A stretch of DNA of 64,000 nucleotides from an uncultured Eubacteriales bacterium (GCA_900545225.1 UQXZ01000007.1:26702-90701), one strand, 5' to 3'. Shown: positions 1 to 8,263, numbered from the stretch's first letter. A program made the numbers and translations. The notes: a model not told the origin generated them from the letters alone.

Positions 1-243
1 AACGATCTCATCCACGTTAAGTCCTTCAATAGATGGACCCCAGTCAGGCATTTCAGTATTGTTAAATATATCAAGTGACTTGAGTCTGAATTCTTTCATC
101 CATTCAGGATCATGCTTTTCTCTTGATAAATGCTCAACGATTTCAGGTGTTAAGCCTTCCTCAATTCTGTAATTATCTTTTTCTTCGTCCTTAATATTGT
201 AGATATTTCTATCAATATCGGAAACGATTGTCTTCTCTTTCAT
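1..243 (-). CDS. sufB: SufB, Fe-S cluster assembly scaffold (N-terminal part)
   Basis: Only the first 81 codons lie in the window; the gene continues past base 1. The start ATG at 243 follows an AGGTGA ribosome site. The visible protein begins MKEKTIVSDIDRNIY and contains the GLTPEIVEHLSREKHDPEW stretch typical of SufB N-termini, where an 'I S x x K x E P x W' type segment precedes the beta-helical core. SufB is the scaffold of the SufBCD complex that builds iron-sulfur clusters in the cytosol. It lies 22 bases downstream of sufC, so the two are almost certainly one operon in the usual sufC-sufB order. The family call rests on this short stretch and on the sufC neighbour. Confidence 0.85.
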   Translation of the reverse strand, partial: MKEKTIVSDIDRNIYNIKDEEKDNYRIEEGLTPEIVEHLSREKHDPEWMKEFRLKSLDIFNNTEMPDWGPSIEGLNVDEIV

Positions 244-265
244 AAGTTCACCTCACAAATCTACA

Positions 266-1009
266 TTAATTTTCGTACTTTGCAAATCCGTTATCATTGA
301 TTTCATCGATAAGTGAAGCGTCGCCGTCAGCAACTAAAGAACCATTAACAAGTACATGTGTCTTATCTACTGAAAGAGCAGATAAAATCTTTGTGCTGTG
401 TGTAATAACGAGAAGTGCACCACCAACCTTTTTCTGGTATGCTTCGATACCCTTAGATACTGTCTTAACAGCATCAACGTCAAGACCTGAGTCAGTCTCA
501 TCAAGAATAGCGATTTTAGGCTTAAGCATAAGAAGCTGTAAAACTTCAGCCTTCTTTTTCTCACCACCTGAGAATCCGCAGTTTAAGTCTCTCTGTAAAT
601 ATTTCTCATCCATTTCAAGAAGAGCCATGTTTTCTTCTACTTCCTTCTTGAACTCCCAGAACTTAATTCTCTTTCCTGTTTTCTGCTCCAATGCATTTCT
701 TAAAAACTCACTGAGTGTGATACCAGGAACTTCTACAGGAGCCTGGAATGATAAGAATACGCCGTCCTTTGCTCTTTCGTTAACAGCTTCTTCTGTAATA
801 TCCTTACCGTCAAGAACGATAGAACCGTTAATTACGTTATATCTTGGGTTACCCATGATAGTAAGACCAAGTGTTGTTTTACCTGCACCGTTAGGTCCCA
901 TAAGTACGTGTGTCTCACCGGCATTGAGGTTAAGATTAATATTATGAAGGATTTCCTTTTCCCCTATTTCAACTGTTAAATTTTTTATTTCTAATAAATT
1001 CTCTGACAT
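266..1009 (-). CDS. sufC: SufC, ATPase of the SufBCD Fe-S assembly complex
   Basis: SufC is the ABC-type ATPase that powers the SufBCD scaffold; it is cytosolic and has no membrane domain. The sequence shows Walker A (GPNGAGKTT), an ABC signature (FSGGEKKK, the SufC form) and Walker B followed by the D-loop (AILDETDSGLD). Length is about 247 residues, normal for SufC. I place the start at the ATG at 1009 (MSENLLEIKNL) because GGAGG lies just upstream; an in-frame ATG four codons earlier overlaps that ribosome site and is unlikely to be used. It is the first gene of the operon, with sufB following. The upstream region carries a large palindrome over the likely promoter and a Fur/PerR-like box (see separate entries). 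Confidence 0.95.
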   Translation of the reverse strand: MSENLLEIKNLTVEIGEKEILHNINLNLNAGETHVLMGPNGAGKTTLGLTIMGNPRYNVINGSIVLDGKDITEEAVNERAKDGVFLSFQAPVEVPGITLSEFLRNALEQKTGKRIKFWEFKKEVEENMALLEMDEKYLQRDLNCGFSGGEKKKAEVLQLLMLKPKIAILDETDSGLDVDAVKTVSKGIEAYQKKVGGALLVITHSTKILSALSVDKTHVLVNGSLVADGDASLIDEINDNGFAKYEN

Positions 1010-1069
1010 AAAAACCTCCATTTACAATAGCCTTTATATTGTACAATTATATTGTTTACAATTTACTTT

Positions 1070-1084
1070 TGATAATGATAATAA
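1070..1084. promoter_or_regulatory. Candidate Fur/PerR box upstream of sufC
   Basis: TGATAATGATAATAA matches the 7-1-7 Fur consensus TGATAATnATTATCA at 12 of 14 informative positions and also resembles a PerR box. It lies about 60 bases upstream of sufC, downstream of the predicted start of transcription. Iron control of suf is common, but this site is predicted from sequence similarity only. Confidence 0.4.
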
Positions 1085-1148
1085 TATATCTTTTATTGTT
1101 TCAAATACAATTCACATTTTAATGTATTTGTTAAATAAATTTCGCATT

Positions 1149-1188
1149 TGTATACAATATTGATATGTGTTTAACAATATTGTATACA
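1149..1188 (-). promoter_or_regulatory. suf promoter overlapped by a 14-bp perfect inverted repeat
   Basis: On the minus strand a -35 (TTGTTA, 1177-1172) and a -10 (TATACA, 1154-1149) are separated by 17 bases. Two perfect 14-base inverted arms, TGTATACAATATTG at 1149-1162 and its complement at 1175-1188, flank a 12-base centre and cover both elements. The arms contain the TTGTATACAA-like core also seen at the rnf and lrgAB promoters. This arrangement is typical of a repressor operator; OhrR-like binding is inferred. Confidence 0.6.
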
Positions 1189-1203
1189 CTCGTTAACAAA
1201 ACA

Positions 1204-1217
1204 CGTGGTAAACCACG
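1204..1217. repeat. Short inverted repeat CGTGG-TAAA-CCACG
   Basis: A 5-base stem with a 4-base loop lies just upstream of the predicted suf promoter. It could be a second operator or a weak hairpin. Otherwise the 1010-1361 stretch holds no gene that I can see. Confidence 0.35.
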
Positions 1218-1361
1218 AAAAAAGATATAAATGTTCATTTTCATTACATTATAATAAGAAACAATTTGATATTATAAACCTAAATTATGTGTTAGTGTTA
1301 CATAATTATATAAAATCAATACTATAAATTAATCAACATATCTATGTTAATTCTTTAGCAA

Positions 1362-1406
1362 AAAAGAACTGCTGGAAATGAATATCTCATTTCCAGCAGT
1401 TCTTTT
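1362..1406 (-). terminator. Terminator after nrdD
   Basis: A perfect 20-bp stem (1362-1381 with 1387-1406) closes a 5-base loop and ends in T-runs on either strand. It lies 115 bases downstream of the nrdD stop and also shields the suf promoter from read-through. Confidence 0.85.
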
Positions 1407-1441
1407 ATTTATTCTTTACTCTTCTTTATATATTAATGAAA

Positions 1442-1497
1442 TATATGCGCTTCACTATATGCGTTTCACTATATGCGTTTCACTGTATTCATTTCAT
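1442..1497. repeat. Four tandem copies of a 14-bp unit
   Basis: TATATGCGTTTCAC is repeated at 1442-1455, 1456-1469 and 1470-1483 with one mismatch in the first copy. A fourth, more diverged copy is at 1484-1497. The array sits between the nrdD stop and its terminator, so it should be transcribed as part of the 3' UTR. Its role is unknown. Confidence 0.75.
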
Positions 1498-1521
1498 TAA
1501 ATGAAGAAACTGTCTGCTTAA

Positions 1522-3693
1522 TTATAAGTGAAGCACTCTGTCCTTGATCTCCTGAGTTCTACCCTGGTTCCAGAACTGAGTACCAATATATCCGCAAGTT
1601 CTTCTTGCAACATTTAACTTATTCTCATCTGTATTGCCACAGTTAGGACATCTCCAGATAAGCTTTCCGCTGCTTTCACTTACGATTTCCATTTCACCGT
1701 CAAATCCACAAATCTGGCAATAGTCGCTCTTTGTATTGAGCTCTGCGTACATGATGTTTTCGTAAATATACTTCATAACCTCAAGTACGGCTTCAATGTT
1801 ATTGCTCATGTTAGGAACCTCAACATAGCTGATGGCTCCACCAGGGCTGAGTGCCTGGAATTCAGATTCGAACTTAAGCTTTGTAAATGCATCAATGTCT
1901 TCTGTTACATGTACATGGTAGCTGTTTGTGATGTAGTTCTTATCTGTAACACCTTCGATCTTACCGAATCTCTTCTGTAAACACTTGGCGAACTTATATG
2001 TTGTAGACTCCAATGGTGTTCCGTAAGGTGAGAATGCAATATTTGTCTCTGCCTTCCACTCGTTACATTTATCATTTAAGAACTGCATTACACGAAGGGC
2101 AAATTCCTTACCACCCTCTTCTGTATGTGATACACCCTTCATATACTTTGTACACTCATTAAGACCTGCATATCCTAAAGAAATAGTTGAGTAGTTGTTA
2201 AATAATAACTTATCAATTACTTCACCCTTTTCAAGTCTTGCTAAAGCACCATTCTGCCAAAGAATAGGAGCAACGTCTGAAGGTGTACCGAGAAGTCTCT
2301 TGTGACGGTACATAAGAGCTTTCTTACATAACTGAGTTCTTTCTTCCATGAGCTCCCAGAAACGCTCTTCATCTCCGCCTGATGAACATGCGACGTCTAC
2401 AAGGTTAAGAGTTACAACACCCTGGTTGAATCTTCCGTAGTACTTATGCTCTCCATTTTCACCCATACCTACTGTATCGGCTGTAAGGAATGAACGGCAT
2501 CCCATACATGGATATACATCGCCATTTTTAAGCTCGCGCATCTTCTTGGCTGAAATATAGTCAGGTACCATTCTCTTAGCTGTACATTTTGCAGCAAGTA
2601 CTGTTAAATCCCAGTATCTTGAATCTTCAGTAATGTTATCCTCATCAAGAACATAGATTAATTTAGGGAATGCAGGTGTAATATAAACGCCCTTCTCATT
2701 TTTAACACCCTGAATTCTCTGCTCTAATACTTCTTTAATTACAAGTGAAAGGTCTTCTCTTGTCTGCTCGTCCTTGGCTTCGCTGAGATCCATATATACA
2801 GTAACAAATGGAGCCTGTCCGTTTGTTGTCATAAGAGTAATGACCTGATACTGAATAGTCTGAACACCACGCTTAATCTCATCAAGAACTCTTAACTCTG
2901 CAACCTGACGGATCTTTTCATCATCAGCTTCAATTCCGGCTGCTTCAAATTCTTCACGAACCTGTGTTACAAACTTCTTTCTGCTTATATCAACAAATGG
3001 AGCTAAATGTGAAAGTGAAATGCTCTGTCCACCGTACTGTGAGCTAGCAATCTGAGCAATTGCCTGAGTTGCAATGTTACATGCTGTTGAGAAACTGTGT
3101 GGCTTTTCAATCATTGTCTCACTTATTACAGTACCGTTCTGAAGCATGTCTTCAAGGTTAACGAGACAGCAGTTGTGCATATGCTGTGCGAAGTAGTCTG
3201 AATCGTGGAAATGAATAATCCCCTCTTCATGAGCTTCAACTATATCCTTTGGAAGAAGGAATCTCTTTGTGATATCCTTACTAACCTCACCTGCCATATA
3301 GTCTCTCTGAACACTGTTAACTGTTGGGTTCTTGTTTGAATTCTCCTGCTTAACCTCTTCATTGTTGCATTCAAGAAGGCTGAGGATCTGTGCATCTGTA
3401 GAATTAGACTTACGAACAAGATCTCTCTTATATCTGTATGTAATATATTTTCTTGCAAGAGCAAATTTAGCTCTCTTCATAATTTCGTCTTCCACAATAT
3501 CCTGTATCTCTTCAACAGAAAGACATCTTGTCATACCGCGTCCGACCTGCTTAACATATTCAGCAATCTGTTCTATTTCTTCAGATGATAACTTATCATC
3601 TTCAATTACTTCGTCATTGGCCTTGGACACAGCATTAATAATCTTAACACTGTCAAATACAGCCTCTGCGCCGTTTCTCTTAATAATCTTCAT
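1522..3693 (-). CDS. nrdD: Anaerobic ribonucleoside-triphosphate reductase (class III)
   Basis: NrdD is the oxygen-sensitive glycyl-radical enzyme that reduces ribonucleoside triphosphates to deoxy forms for DNA synthesis. An ATP-cone regulatory domain occupies roughly residues 1-95. The C-terminus has the zinc-binding cysteine pairs CQIC and CPNC and the glycyl-radical segment RTCGYIGT, the glycine being the radical site. Length (723 aa) is normal. A purine-rich stretch precedes the ATG at 3693. The activase NrdG, usually the next gene, is not in the window: the 500 bases after nrdD hold only repeats and a terminator before the suf promoter. Candidate NrdR boxes lie upstream. Confidence 0.95.
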   Translation of the reverse strand: MKIIKRNGAEAVFDSVKIINAVSKANDEVIEDDKLSSEEIEQIAEYVKQVGRGMTRCLSVEEIQDIVEDEIMKRAKFALARKYITYRYKRDLVRKSNSTDAQILSLLECNNEEVKQENSNKNPTVNSVQRDYMAGEVSKDITKRFLLPKDIVEAHEEGIIHFHDSDYFAQHMHNCCLVNLEDMLQNGTVISETMIEKPHSFSTACNIATQAIAQIASSQYGGQSISLSHLAPFVDISRKKFVTQVREEFEAAGIEADDEKIRQVAELRVLDEIKRGVQTIQYQVITLMTTNGQAPFVTVYMDLSEAKDEQTREDLSLVIKEVLEQRIQGVKNEKGVYITPAFPKLIYVLDEDNITEDSRYWDLTVLAAKCTAKRMVPDYISAKKMRELKNGDVYPCMGCRSFLTADTVGMGENGEHKYYGRFNQGVVTLNLVDVACSSGGDEERFWELMEERTQLCKKALMYRHKRLLGTPSDVAPILWQNGALARLEKGEVIDKLLFNNYSTISLGYAGLNECTKYMKGVSHTEEGGKEFALRVMQFLNDKCNEWKAETNIAFSPYGTPLESTTYKFAKCLQKRFGKIEGVTDKNYITNSYHVHVTEDIDAFTKLKFESEFQALSPGGAISYVEVPNMSNNIEAVLEVMKYIYENIMYAELNTKSDYCQICGFDGEMEIVSESSGKLIWRCPNCGNTDENKLNVARRTCGYIGTQFWNQGRTQEIKDRVLHL

Positions 3694-3713
3694 GCTGAAC
3701 CCCCCTCAGGCAA

Positions 3714-3729
3714 ATACAAAATATAGTGT
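3714..3729. promoter_or_regulatory. Candidate NrdR box, proximal
   Basis: ATACAAAATATAGTGT matches the NrdR consensus acacwATATATwgtgt at 14 of 16 positions and lies about 20 bases before the nrdD start. NrdR represses ribonucleotide reductase genes. It is placed after the upstream terminator hairpin, so it is well positioned to act on an nrdD promoter. Confidence 0.5.
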
Positions 3730-3740
3730 AACTTTAAAAA

Positions 3741-3771
3741 TAAAAAACCCCTGCTTTTTATTGCAAGGGTT
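3741..3771 (-). terminator. Terminator after ktrA, in front of nrdD
   Basis: On the minus strand AACCCTTGC pairs with GCAGGGGTT with one mismatch, followed by TTTTTATTTTT. It lies downstream of the ktrBA stop and upstream of nrdD. It also lies between the distal and proximal NrdR-like boxes, so it may act as an attenuator if the promoter is upstream. Confidence 0.65.
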
Positions 3772-3774
3772 ATA

Positions 3775-3823
3775 CTACAATATATTGTGTTCAAATACAA
3801 GATGTATACATTATATATAGTTC
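3775..3823. promoter_or_regulatory. Two candidate NrdR boxes in tandem
   Basis: CTACAATATATTGTGT (3775-3790) and ACATTATATATAGTTC (3808-3823) match the NrdR palindrome at about 14 and 13 of 16 positions. They start 33 bases apart, about three helical turns, which is the usual spacing for NrdR box pairs. Confidence 0.5.
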
Positions 3824-3863
3824 TTGCATTTTTTTAAATTTTGTGAAACAGGCTTAAAACCTA

Positions 3864-4526
3864 TTACTTCTGAGCATCAAGAATTTTAAAAATTTTATTG
3901 GCATCTTCCATACTGGCAATAATCTGCATATGATCCCCATCCTGGAATACATAATTTGCTCCCGGCATGATATTTGTAACTCCATTTGCCACAACACCAA
4001 TAATATTAATGTTATATCTTGAGCTGACATTTAAATCCTTAATGGAATGTCCTACCCATTCTTTGATTATAGGAAGCTCGTAAATAGAATAATCTCCATC
4101 CAGCTCAATATATTCAAATACGTGATTTGCTGATGCCTTAACCGCAATGCTGTGTGCAGCATCTCGTTCAGGGTATACAACCTCATCAGCACCATTTTTA
4201 AGAAGGAACTTCGCCTGAATCTCTCTGCTTGCAAGACTGATTACCCACTTGGCACCTTTTTCCTTTGCAAGGTTTGTGATTTCAAGAGAGTTCTGGAAGT
4301 TTTCCTTAATGGCAACAATTATTACGTCAAAGTTCTTTATTCCAAGTGCATCAAGTACATCAGGATTTGTACAGTCACCGATTCTTGCGGCAGATACATC
4401 TGTGAAGAAATCTCTTAACTGTTCCTCTCTCTGATCTACGATCATAATATCATTATCGAGTTCAATAAGCTTTCTACATACATGTTTACCGAACTCACCC
4501 ATACCAATTATTAAAAAAGATTTCAT
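3864..4526 (-). CDS. ktrA: KtrA/TrkA-type regulatory subunit of potassium uptake
   Basis: This 220-residue cytosolic protein is the nucleotide-gated ring subunit that controls the KtrB channel. A Rossmann RCK-N domain starts at residue 1 with the GMGEFG nucleotide-binding loop and an acidic residue ending strand 2 (IMIVD). An RCK-C domain fills roughly residues 135-220. One RCK pair and this length match KtrA/KtrC rather than the two-domain E. coli TrkA. It starts 12 bases after the ktrB stop, with a GAGG ribosome site, so the two are one operon. In Firmicutes RCK-C domains of this family can bind c-di-AMP; that is family knowledge, not visible here. Confidence 0.93.
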   Translation of the reverse strand: MKSFLIIGMGEFGKHVCRKLIELDNDIMIVDQREEQLRDFFTDVSAARIGDCTNPDVLDALGIKNFDVIIVAIKENFQNSLEITNLAKEKGAKWVISLASREIQAKFLLKNGADEVVYPERDAAHSIAVKASANHVFEYIELDGDYSIYELPIIKEWVGHSIKDLNVSSRYNINIIGVVANGVTNIMPGANYVFQDGDHMQIIASMEDANKIFKILDAQK

Positions 4527-4538
4527 TATATAACCTCA

Positions 4539-5894
4539 TTAACCTACATTTACATGTTCAACCGGATATGTAATAAGTGGATTTTTCTTTCTAACCTTAA
4601 ATGATACTGCAAATGTTACGGTTCCTATTCGTCCGATAAACATCAACAATATAATAACTGCCTGAGATACAGGTACCAGTTCCCTGGTTAATCCTGTAGA
4701 AAGACCTACGGTACCCATGGCTGAGAACACCTCCATCATAAGGTTACCGATATCTACATGCTGTGTTGCACTTATTACAAGTGTAGCAAGGGAAACAAGA
4801 AGTATGTTGAGCCATAATACGAGGGATGCCTGGTTAACATTCTCTTCGCTGATTCTTCTCTTTCCGATATGCACACCACTTATTCCGAAAATATGACTGA
4901 ATACATATACGGTCATAATAACAAGTGTTGTAGTTTTAATACCGCCTGCAGTAGAGCCTGAGTTACCACCGATAAACATCAAGAAACATGTAAGCATTTT
5001 ACTTGGCTGTGACATCATTGCCAGATCAACCGAGTTCATACCTGCAGTTCTTGGGCTTATACTTGCAAAGAGGCCTGACATTAATGCGTCATGCGGACTC
5101 ATGCCTGCAAATGTATAATTTCTTTCAAATAGCATATACAATGCAGTTCCCCCGGCTATTAAAACAACCGTTGAAATGAGAACTATTTTTGTGTGTAATG
5201 CAAATTTCCTGAATTTGAATTTCTTTGAGATAATATCGTCCCAGACAAGGAATCCCAATCCACCTAAAACAATAAGTCCCATAATAGTATAAAGCACTAA
5301 TGGATCATGCATGTAAGATGTAAGAGAAGAATACTCTCCCTTGTATCCGAAAATATCAAATCCTGCATTACAGAATGCTGAGATGGAATGGAATATTCCA
5401 TAATAAGTACCCTTAAGAATACCCATCTCCGGTATAAATCTTATACATAGAAGAATCGCTCCGACTCCTTCTATAATAAATACTCTTACAACAATCTTTC
5501 TGAGCATTCTTACGACACCATTCATGCCGCTTGAGAAAATACTCTCCTGAATAAGAGCACGCATATTTATGCTCATTCTTTTTCTGGTGAACATATACAG
5601 CATTGCCGTAATTGTAACGACACCCAGTCCACCAATCTGAATAAGACACAATATTACAATCTGACCAAACAGCGACCAATGAGTGAATGTATCCACAACA
5701 ACAAGGCCGGTAACACATGTGGCAGATGTAGATGTAAACAAACTGTCTAAAAAGTTAGTAACCTCTCCCGTTTTGGAAGATATTGGTAACATGAGTAAAA
5801 CAGTACCCGTAAATATTACCAGTGCAAATCCAAAAGCAACTATCTGAGCTCTTGAAAATAATATCCTGTTGATTACTTTTTTATCCTGTGACAT
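4539..5894 (-). CDS. ktrB: KtrB/TrkH-type potassium channel subunit
   Basis: This is the membrane pore of a Ktr potassium uptake system. The 451-residue protein is hydrophobic throughout and has the four pore-loop repeats of the TrkH/KtrB family; the first reads SLFTSTSATCVTGL and the last AMGTVGLSTGLT, both with the conserved filter glycine. N-terminal residues 1-20 are short and cytosolic, as in KtrB. AAAGG precedes the ATG at 5894. ktrA follows directly. Transport is probably sodium-coupled or sodium-dependent as in characterised KtrAB, which I infer from family membership. Confidence 0.94.
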   Translation of the reverse strand: MSQDKKVINRILFSRAQIVAFGFALVIFTGTVLLMLPISSKTGEVTNFLDSLFTSTSATCVTGLVVVDTFTHWSLFGQIVILCLIQIGGLGVVTITAMLYMFTRKRMSINMRALIQESIFSSGMNGVVRMLRKIVVRVFIIEGVGAILLCIRFIPEMGILKGTYYGIFHSISAFCNAGFDIFGYKGEYSSLTSYMHDPLVLYTIMGLIVLGGLGFLVWDDIISKKFKFRKFALHTKIVLISTVVLIAGGTALYMLFERNYTFAGMSPHDALMSGLFASISPRTAGMNSVDLAMMSQPSKMLTCFLMFIGGNSGSTAGGIKTTTLVIMTVYVFSHIFGISGVHIGKRRISEENVNQASLVLWLNILLVSLATLVISATQHVDIGNLMMEVFSAMGTVGLSTGLTRELVPVSQAVIILLMFIGRIGTVTFAVSFKVRKKNPLITYPVEHVNVG

Positions 5895-5936
5895 AATCTG
5901 ACCTTTTTATCTGAATATTTTGTAAATATCTGAAAA

Positions 5937-6671
5937 TTAAAGTAAATCGTGTAATTCACCCGGATTATCAATTATATTTACTCTATTTCCAAGCTGTCTG
6001 AGATAATCCTTATCTCTATATCCCCATGAAGCCATTATTACATTTACATTACTGTTCATGGCAAACTGATAATCCACTTCAGAATCACCTACATAAACTA
6101 TTAAATGACTCTTAACCTTCATTTTCTGAGAAAGGTAAGTCATGGCATCAGGTGCCGGCTTATTTCTTAAACCTGTATTGCTGCCAATTACAAAGTCAAA
6201 TTTACCAGGCAATAATTTGTTAATAATATCCTTGGCAATGTCATCATCCTTATTTGTGATAACTGCCAGTTTGTAATGCTTTTTATTCTTTAAATATCCA
6301 AGAAGCACCTTTATGCCCGGATAAGTAATTGTTTTTTCAGCATCGTGTTCTTTATAGTATTCAAGAAACTCTTTATAACACTTTTCCTTCATCTCATCAC
6401 TTGTATTTTCCGGTAAAACATCTGAGATTAATCTTTTTGTTCCATTTCCTAAAAGAGGAATAACCTCTTTCTCGTCAATCTGTGTAAATCCGTTTTTATC
6501 AAGTGTTACATTGATGGCCGCTGCCAGATCCTTACTTGAATCAATAAGAGTACCGTCCAAATCAAATGCTATCAGCTTGTAATAATTCTGATTGTGCTTG
6601 TTTAATAAGCCCATAACAATAAATATTGCTATTCCGACAGCAACCACAATCACTGCATTCATTATTTCCAT
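5937..6671 (-). CDS. HAD-family phosphatase with an N-terminal membrane anchor
   Basis: The core is a haloacid dehalogenase hydrolase close to phosphoglycolate phosphatase (Gph): motif I is FDLDGTLID with nucleophile Asp37 and acid/base Asp39, motif II is the ITNK region, and motif IV is GDSEVD. The helical cap lies at about residues 50-115. Unusually, residues 4-24 form a clear hydrophobic helix, so the enzyme should be tethered to the cytoplasmic face of the membrane. The ATG at 6671 follows AGAGGA at good spacing, so the anchor is part of the gene. It lies 42 bases upstream of ktrB and may be co-transcribed with it. Substrate is unknown. Confidence 0.85.
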   Translation of the reverse strand: MEIMNAVIVVAVGIAIFIVMGLLNKHNQNYYKLIAFDLDGTLIDSSKDLAAAINVTLDKNGFTQIDEKEVIPLLGNGTKRLISDVLPENTSDEMKEKCYKEFLEYYKEHDAEKTITYPGIKVLLGYLKNKKHYKLAVITNKDDDIAKDIINKLLPGKFDFVIGSNTGLRNKPAPDAMTYLSQKMKVKSHLIVYVGDSEVDYQFAMNSNVNVIMASWGYRDKDYLRQLGNRVNIIDNPGELHDLL

Positions 6672-6879
6672 TGCAATTCCTCTGTCTTGTTCCGATTTTT
6701 ATTTATGTTCTTTCTATAATATAGTATTACAAATATAGTATTACAGTAATCTGACCGAAATGCAGAAATTATCACATATATTCATATTGTTCTATATTTT
6801 AATGTTGTTCCGCCATTTACAATTACAGTCAGTTTAGTATATTCATTCAATTTTATCATATAAATACCGTAAAGCAATA

Positions 6880-6904
6880 AAAAAAGATGCCCCGAGAGGC
6901 ATCT
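6880..6904 (-). terminator. Terminator after tRNA-Gly
   Basis: AGATGCC pairs with GGCATCT, followed on the minus strand by a run of T. It lies ten bases past the tRNA 3' end and defines a short tRNA transcript. Confidence 0.8.
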
Positions 6905-6914
6905 GAATAGTAAG

Positions 6915-6986
<72 letters not shown>

Positions 6987-7027
6987 TTATAAGCAAGTCG
7001 CTATATGTCTTAGCGACTTGCTTATAA
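6987..7027 (-). terminator. Perfect 17-bp hairpin abutting the tRNA
   Basis: TTATAAGCAAGTCGCTA (6987-7003) pairs perfectly with 7011-7027 around a 7-base loop. It lies between degV and the tRNA, and its last base touches the first base of the tRNA. It may be the degV terminator, although a U-tract is missing because the tRNA follows at once, or a processing signal. Confidence 0.55.
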
Positions 7028-7069
7028 TATCAATATATAAACATATTGTCAACTATATTTTTAAAAAAT

Positions 7070-7957
7070 TTATTCACCTTCAAGTTCAGGGATATAACAG
7101 CTACATGCAACAGCATATGCACCGTATCCGATATGTGTAGAAATACTCATAGGAAGTGGTTCTGCTGTGAAGTCAAAGTTGCCAAATGTTGACTTTACAT
7201 GGTCTTCCCAGGCTTTTCTTTCCGGATCATCAGCTGTTAATGTATATGATGCCTTCATATGAACCTTGTTCTCTGCAGCGAACTTTGCAAATCTTCCGTC
7301 AATGTCCTTCTGCATAGCATCAATCATAATGCTCTGAGCCTTGTTCATTCCTCTTGCCTTAGCATATGAGTCAAGCTTATCACCCTGGATCTGTAATACA
7401 GGCTTAATCTTAAGAAGAGTACCGATAGCCGCTGCTGCAGGTGTAATACGTCCACCCTTCTTAAGATGCTTTAATGTCTGTAATGTAATATAAATAGAAG
7501 AGTTAAATTTTTCTCTCTCTAAAATATTCTTAATCTCAAGTGCACTGAATCCATGCTCAGCAAGATGAAGTGCATCAAGTACAGACTGTCTCATTGTAAC
7601 GGAAATTCTCAGGTTGTTAACAACCTGAACCTTACCGTCATAATCATTAGCAAGCATTGTAGCTGTCTGACATGTTCCACTAAGTCCTGATGACATTGGA
7701 ATGAATACAACTGATTCATAATCCTTTAATAAAGTATCGAAATGATCTATCATTGACTGCATGCTTGGCTGACTTGTAGTAATATTCGCATCTGTATCCT
7801 GAATTTTAAAGAATTCCTCGTATGAAAGATCCTTCCATTCAAGATATGTTGCTCCATCAATAATAATAGGCATAAGGATAAGGCCTATTCCAAGAGCCTC
7901 CGCTTCTTTAGGAGTAATACCACTGTTAGTATCTGTGAGTATCGCTACTTTTCTCAT
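7070..7957 (-). CDS. DegV family fatty-acid-binding protein
   Basis: DegV proteins (FakB-like) bind a single fatty acid in the cytosol and present it to a fatty acid kinase. The 295-residue protein has the family N-terminus (VAILTDTNSGIT), the short motif TSQPS around residue 82 that starts the acyl-binding loop, and SSGLSGT around residue 110. The C-terminal half contains LKKGGRI and the late HIGYGAYAV segment, both typical. AAGGGGA precedes the ATG at 7957. It stands alone; no fatty acid kinase gene is nearby. Confidence 0.92.
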   Translation of the reverse strand: MRKVAILTDTNSGITPKEAEALGIGLILMPIIIDGATYLEWKDLSYEEFFKIQDTDANITTSQPSMQSMIDHFDTLLKDYESVVFIPMSSGLSGTCQTATMLANDYDGKVQVVNNLRISVTMRQSVLDALHLAEHGFSALEIKNILEREKFNSSIYITLQTLKHLKKGGRITPAAAAIGTLLKIKPVLQIQGDKLDSYAKARGMNKAQSIMIDAMQKDIDGRFAKFAAENKVHMKASYTLTADDPERKAWEDHVKSTFGNFDFTAEPLPMSISTHIGYGAYAVACSCYIPELEGE

Positions 7958-8058
7958 AATAAATCCCCTTCATACTTTTTATGTCATATACGATAAATAT
8001 CGTATAAAAGTGCATCATTAAACATATTTCACAACTAAACAAATAAGTAATCATATAA

Positions 8059-8132
8059 AAATAGTACCCTTATTATTACTTTGAAAGCTTAGCTATAAAA
8101 ACCAAACTTTTCATACAACAAAGGTACTATTT
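8059..8132 (-). repeat. Long inverted repeat between a MATE gene and degV
   Basis: AAATAGTACC near 8059-8068 pairs with GGTACTATTT at 8123-8132, enclosing about 54 bases with an inner TGAAAG/CTTTTCA pairing. On the minus strand the stem is followed by TTTTTATA, so it may be a large terminator for the MATE gene. The remaining 7958-8263 stretch shows nothing else. Confidence 0.45.
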
Positions 8133-8263
8133 GTAATGTCATAATCACTTAATATATATGTAAACGATTATAACATATTGATTATAGAAATTTAAGTGTT
8201 TTTGTGGTAGTTTTCGATACTACATTGGGCGGTTATTAAACACATATGCGACATTTTTATGAT

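Noticed and set aside
297..947. Plus-strand open frame opposite sufC
   Set aside because: Antisense to a well-supported gene, with no ribosome site.
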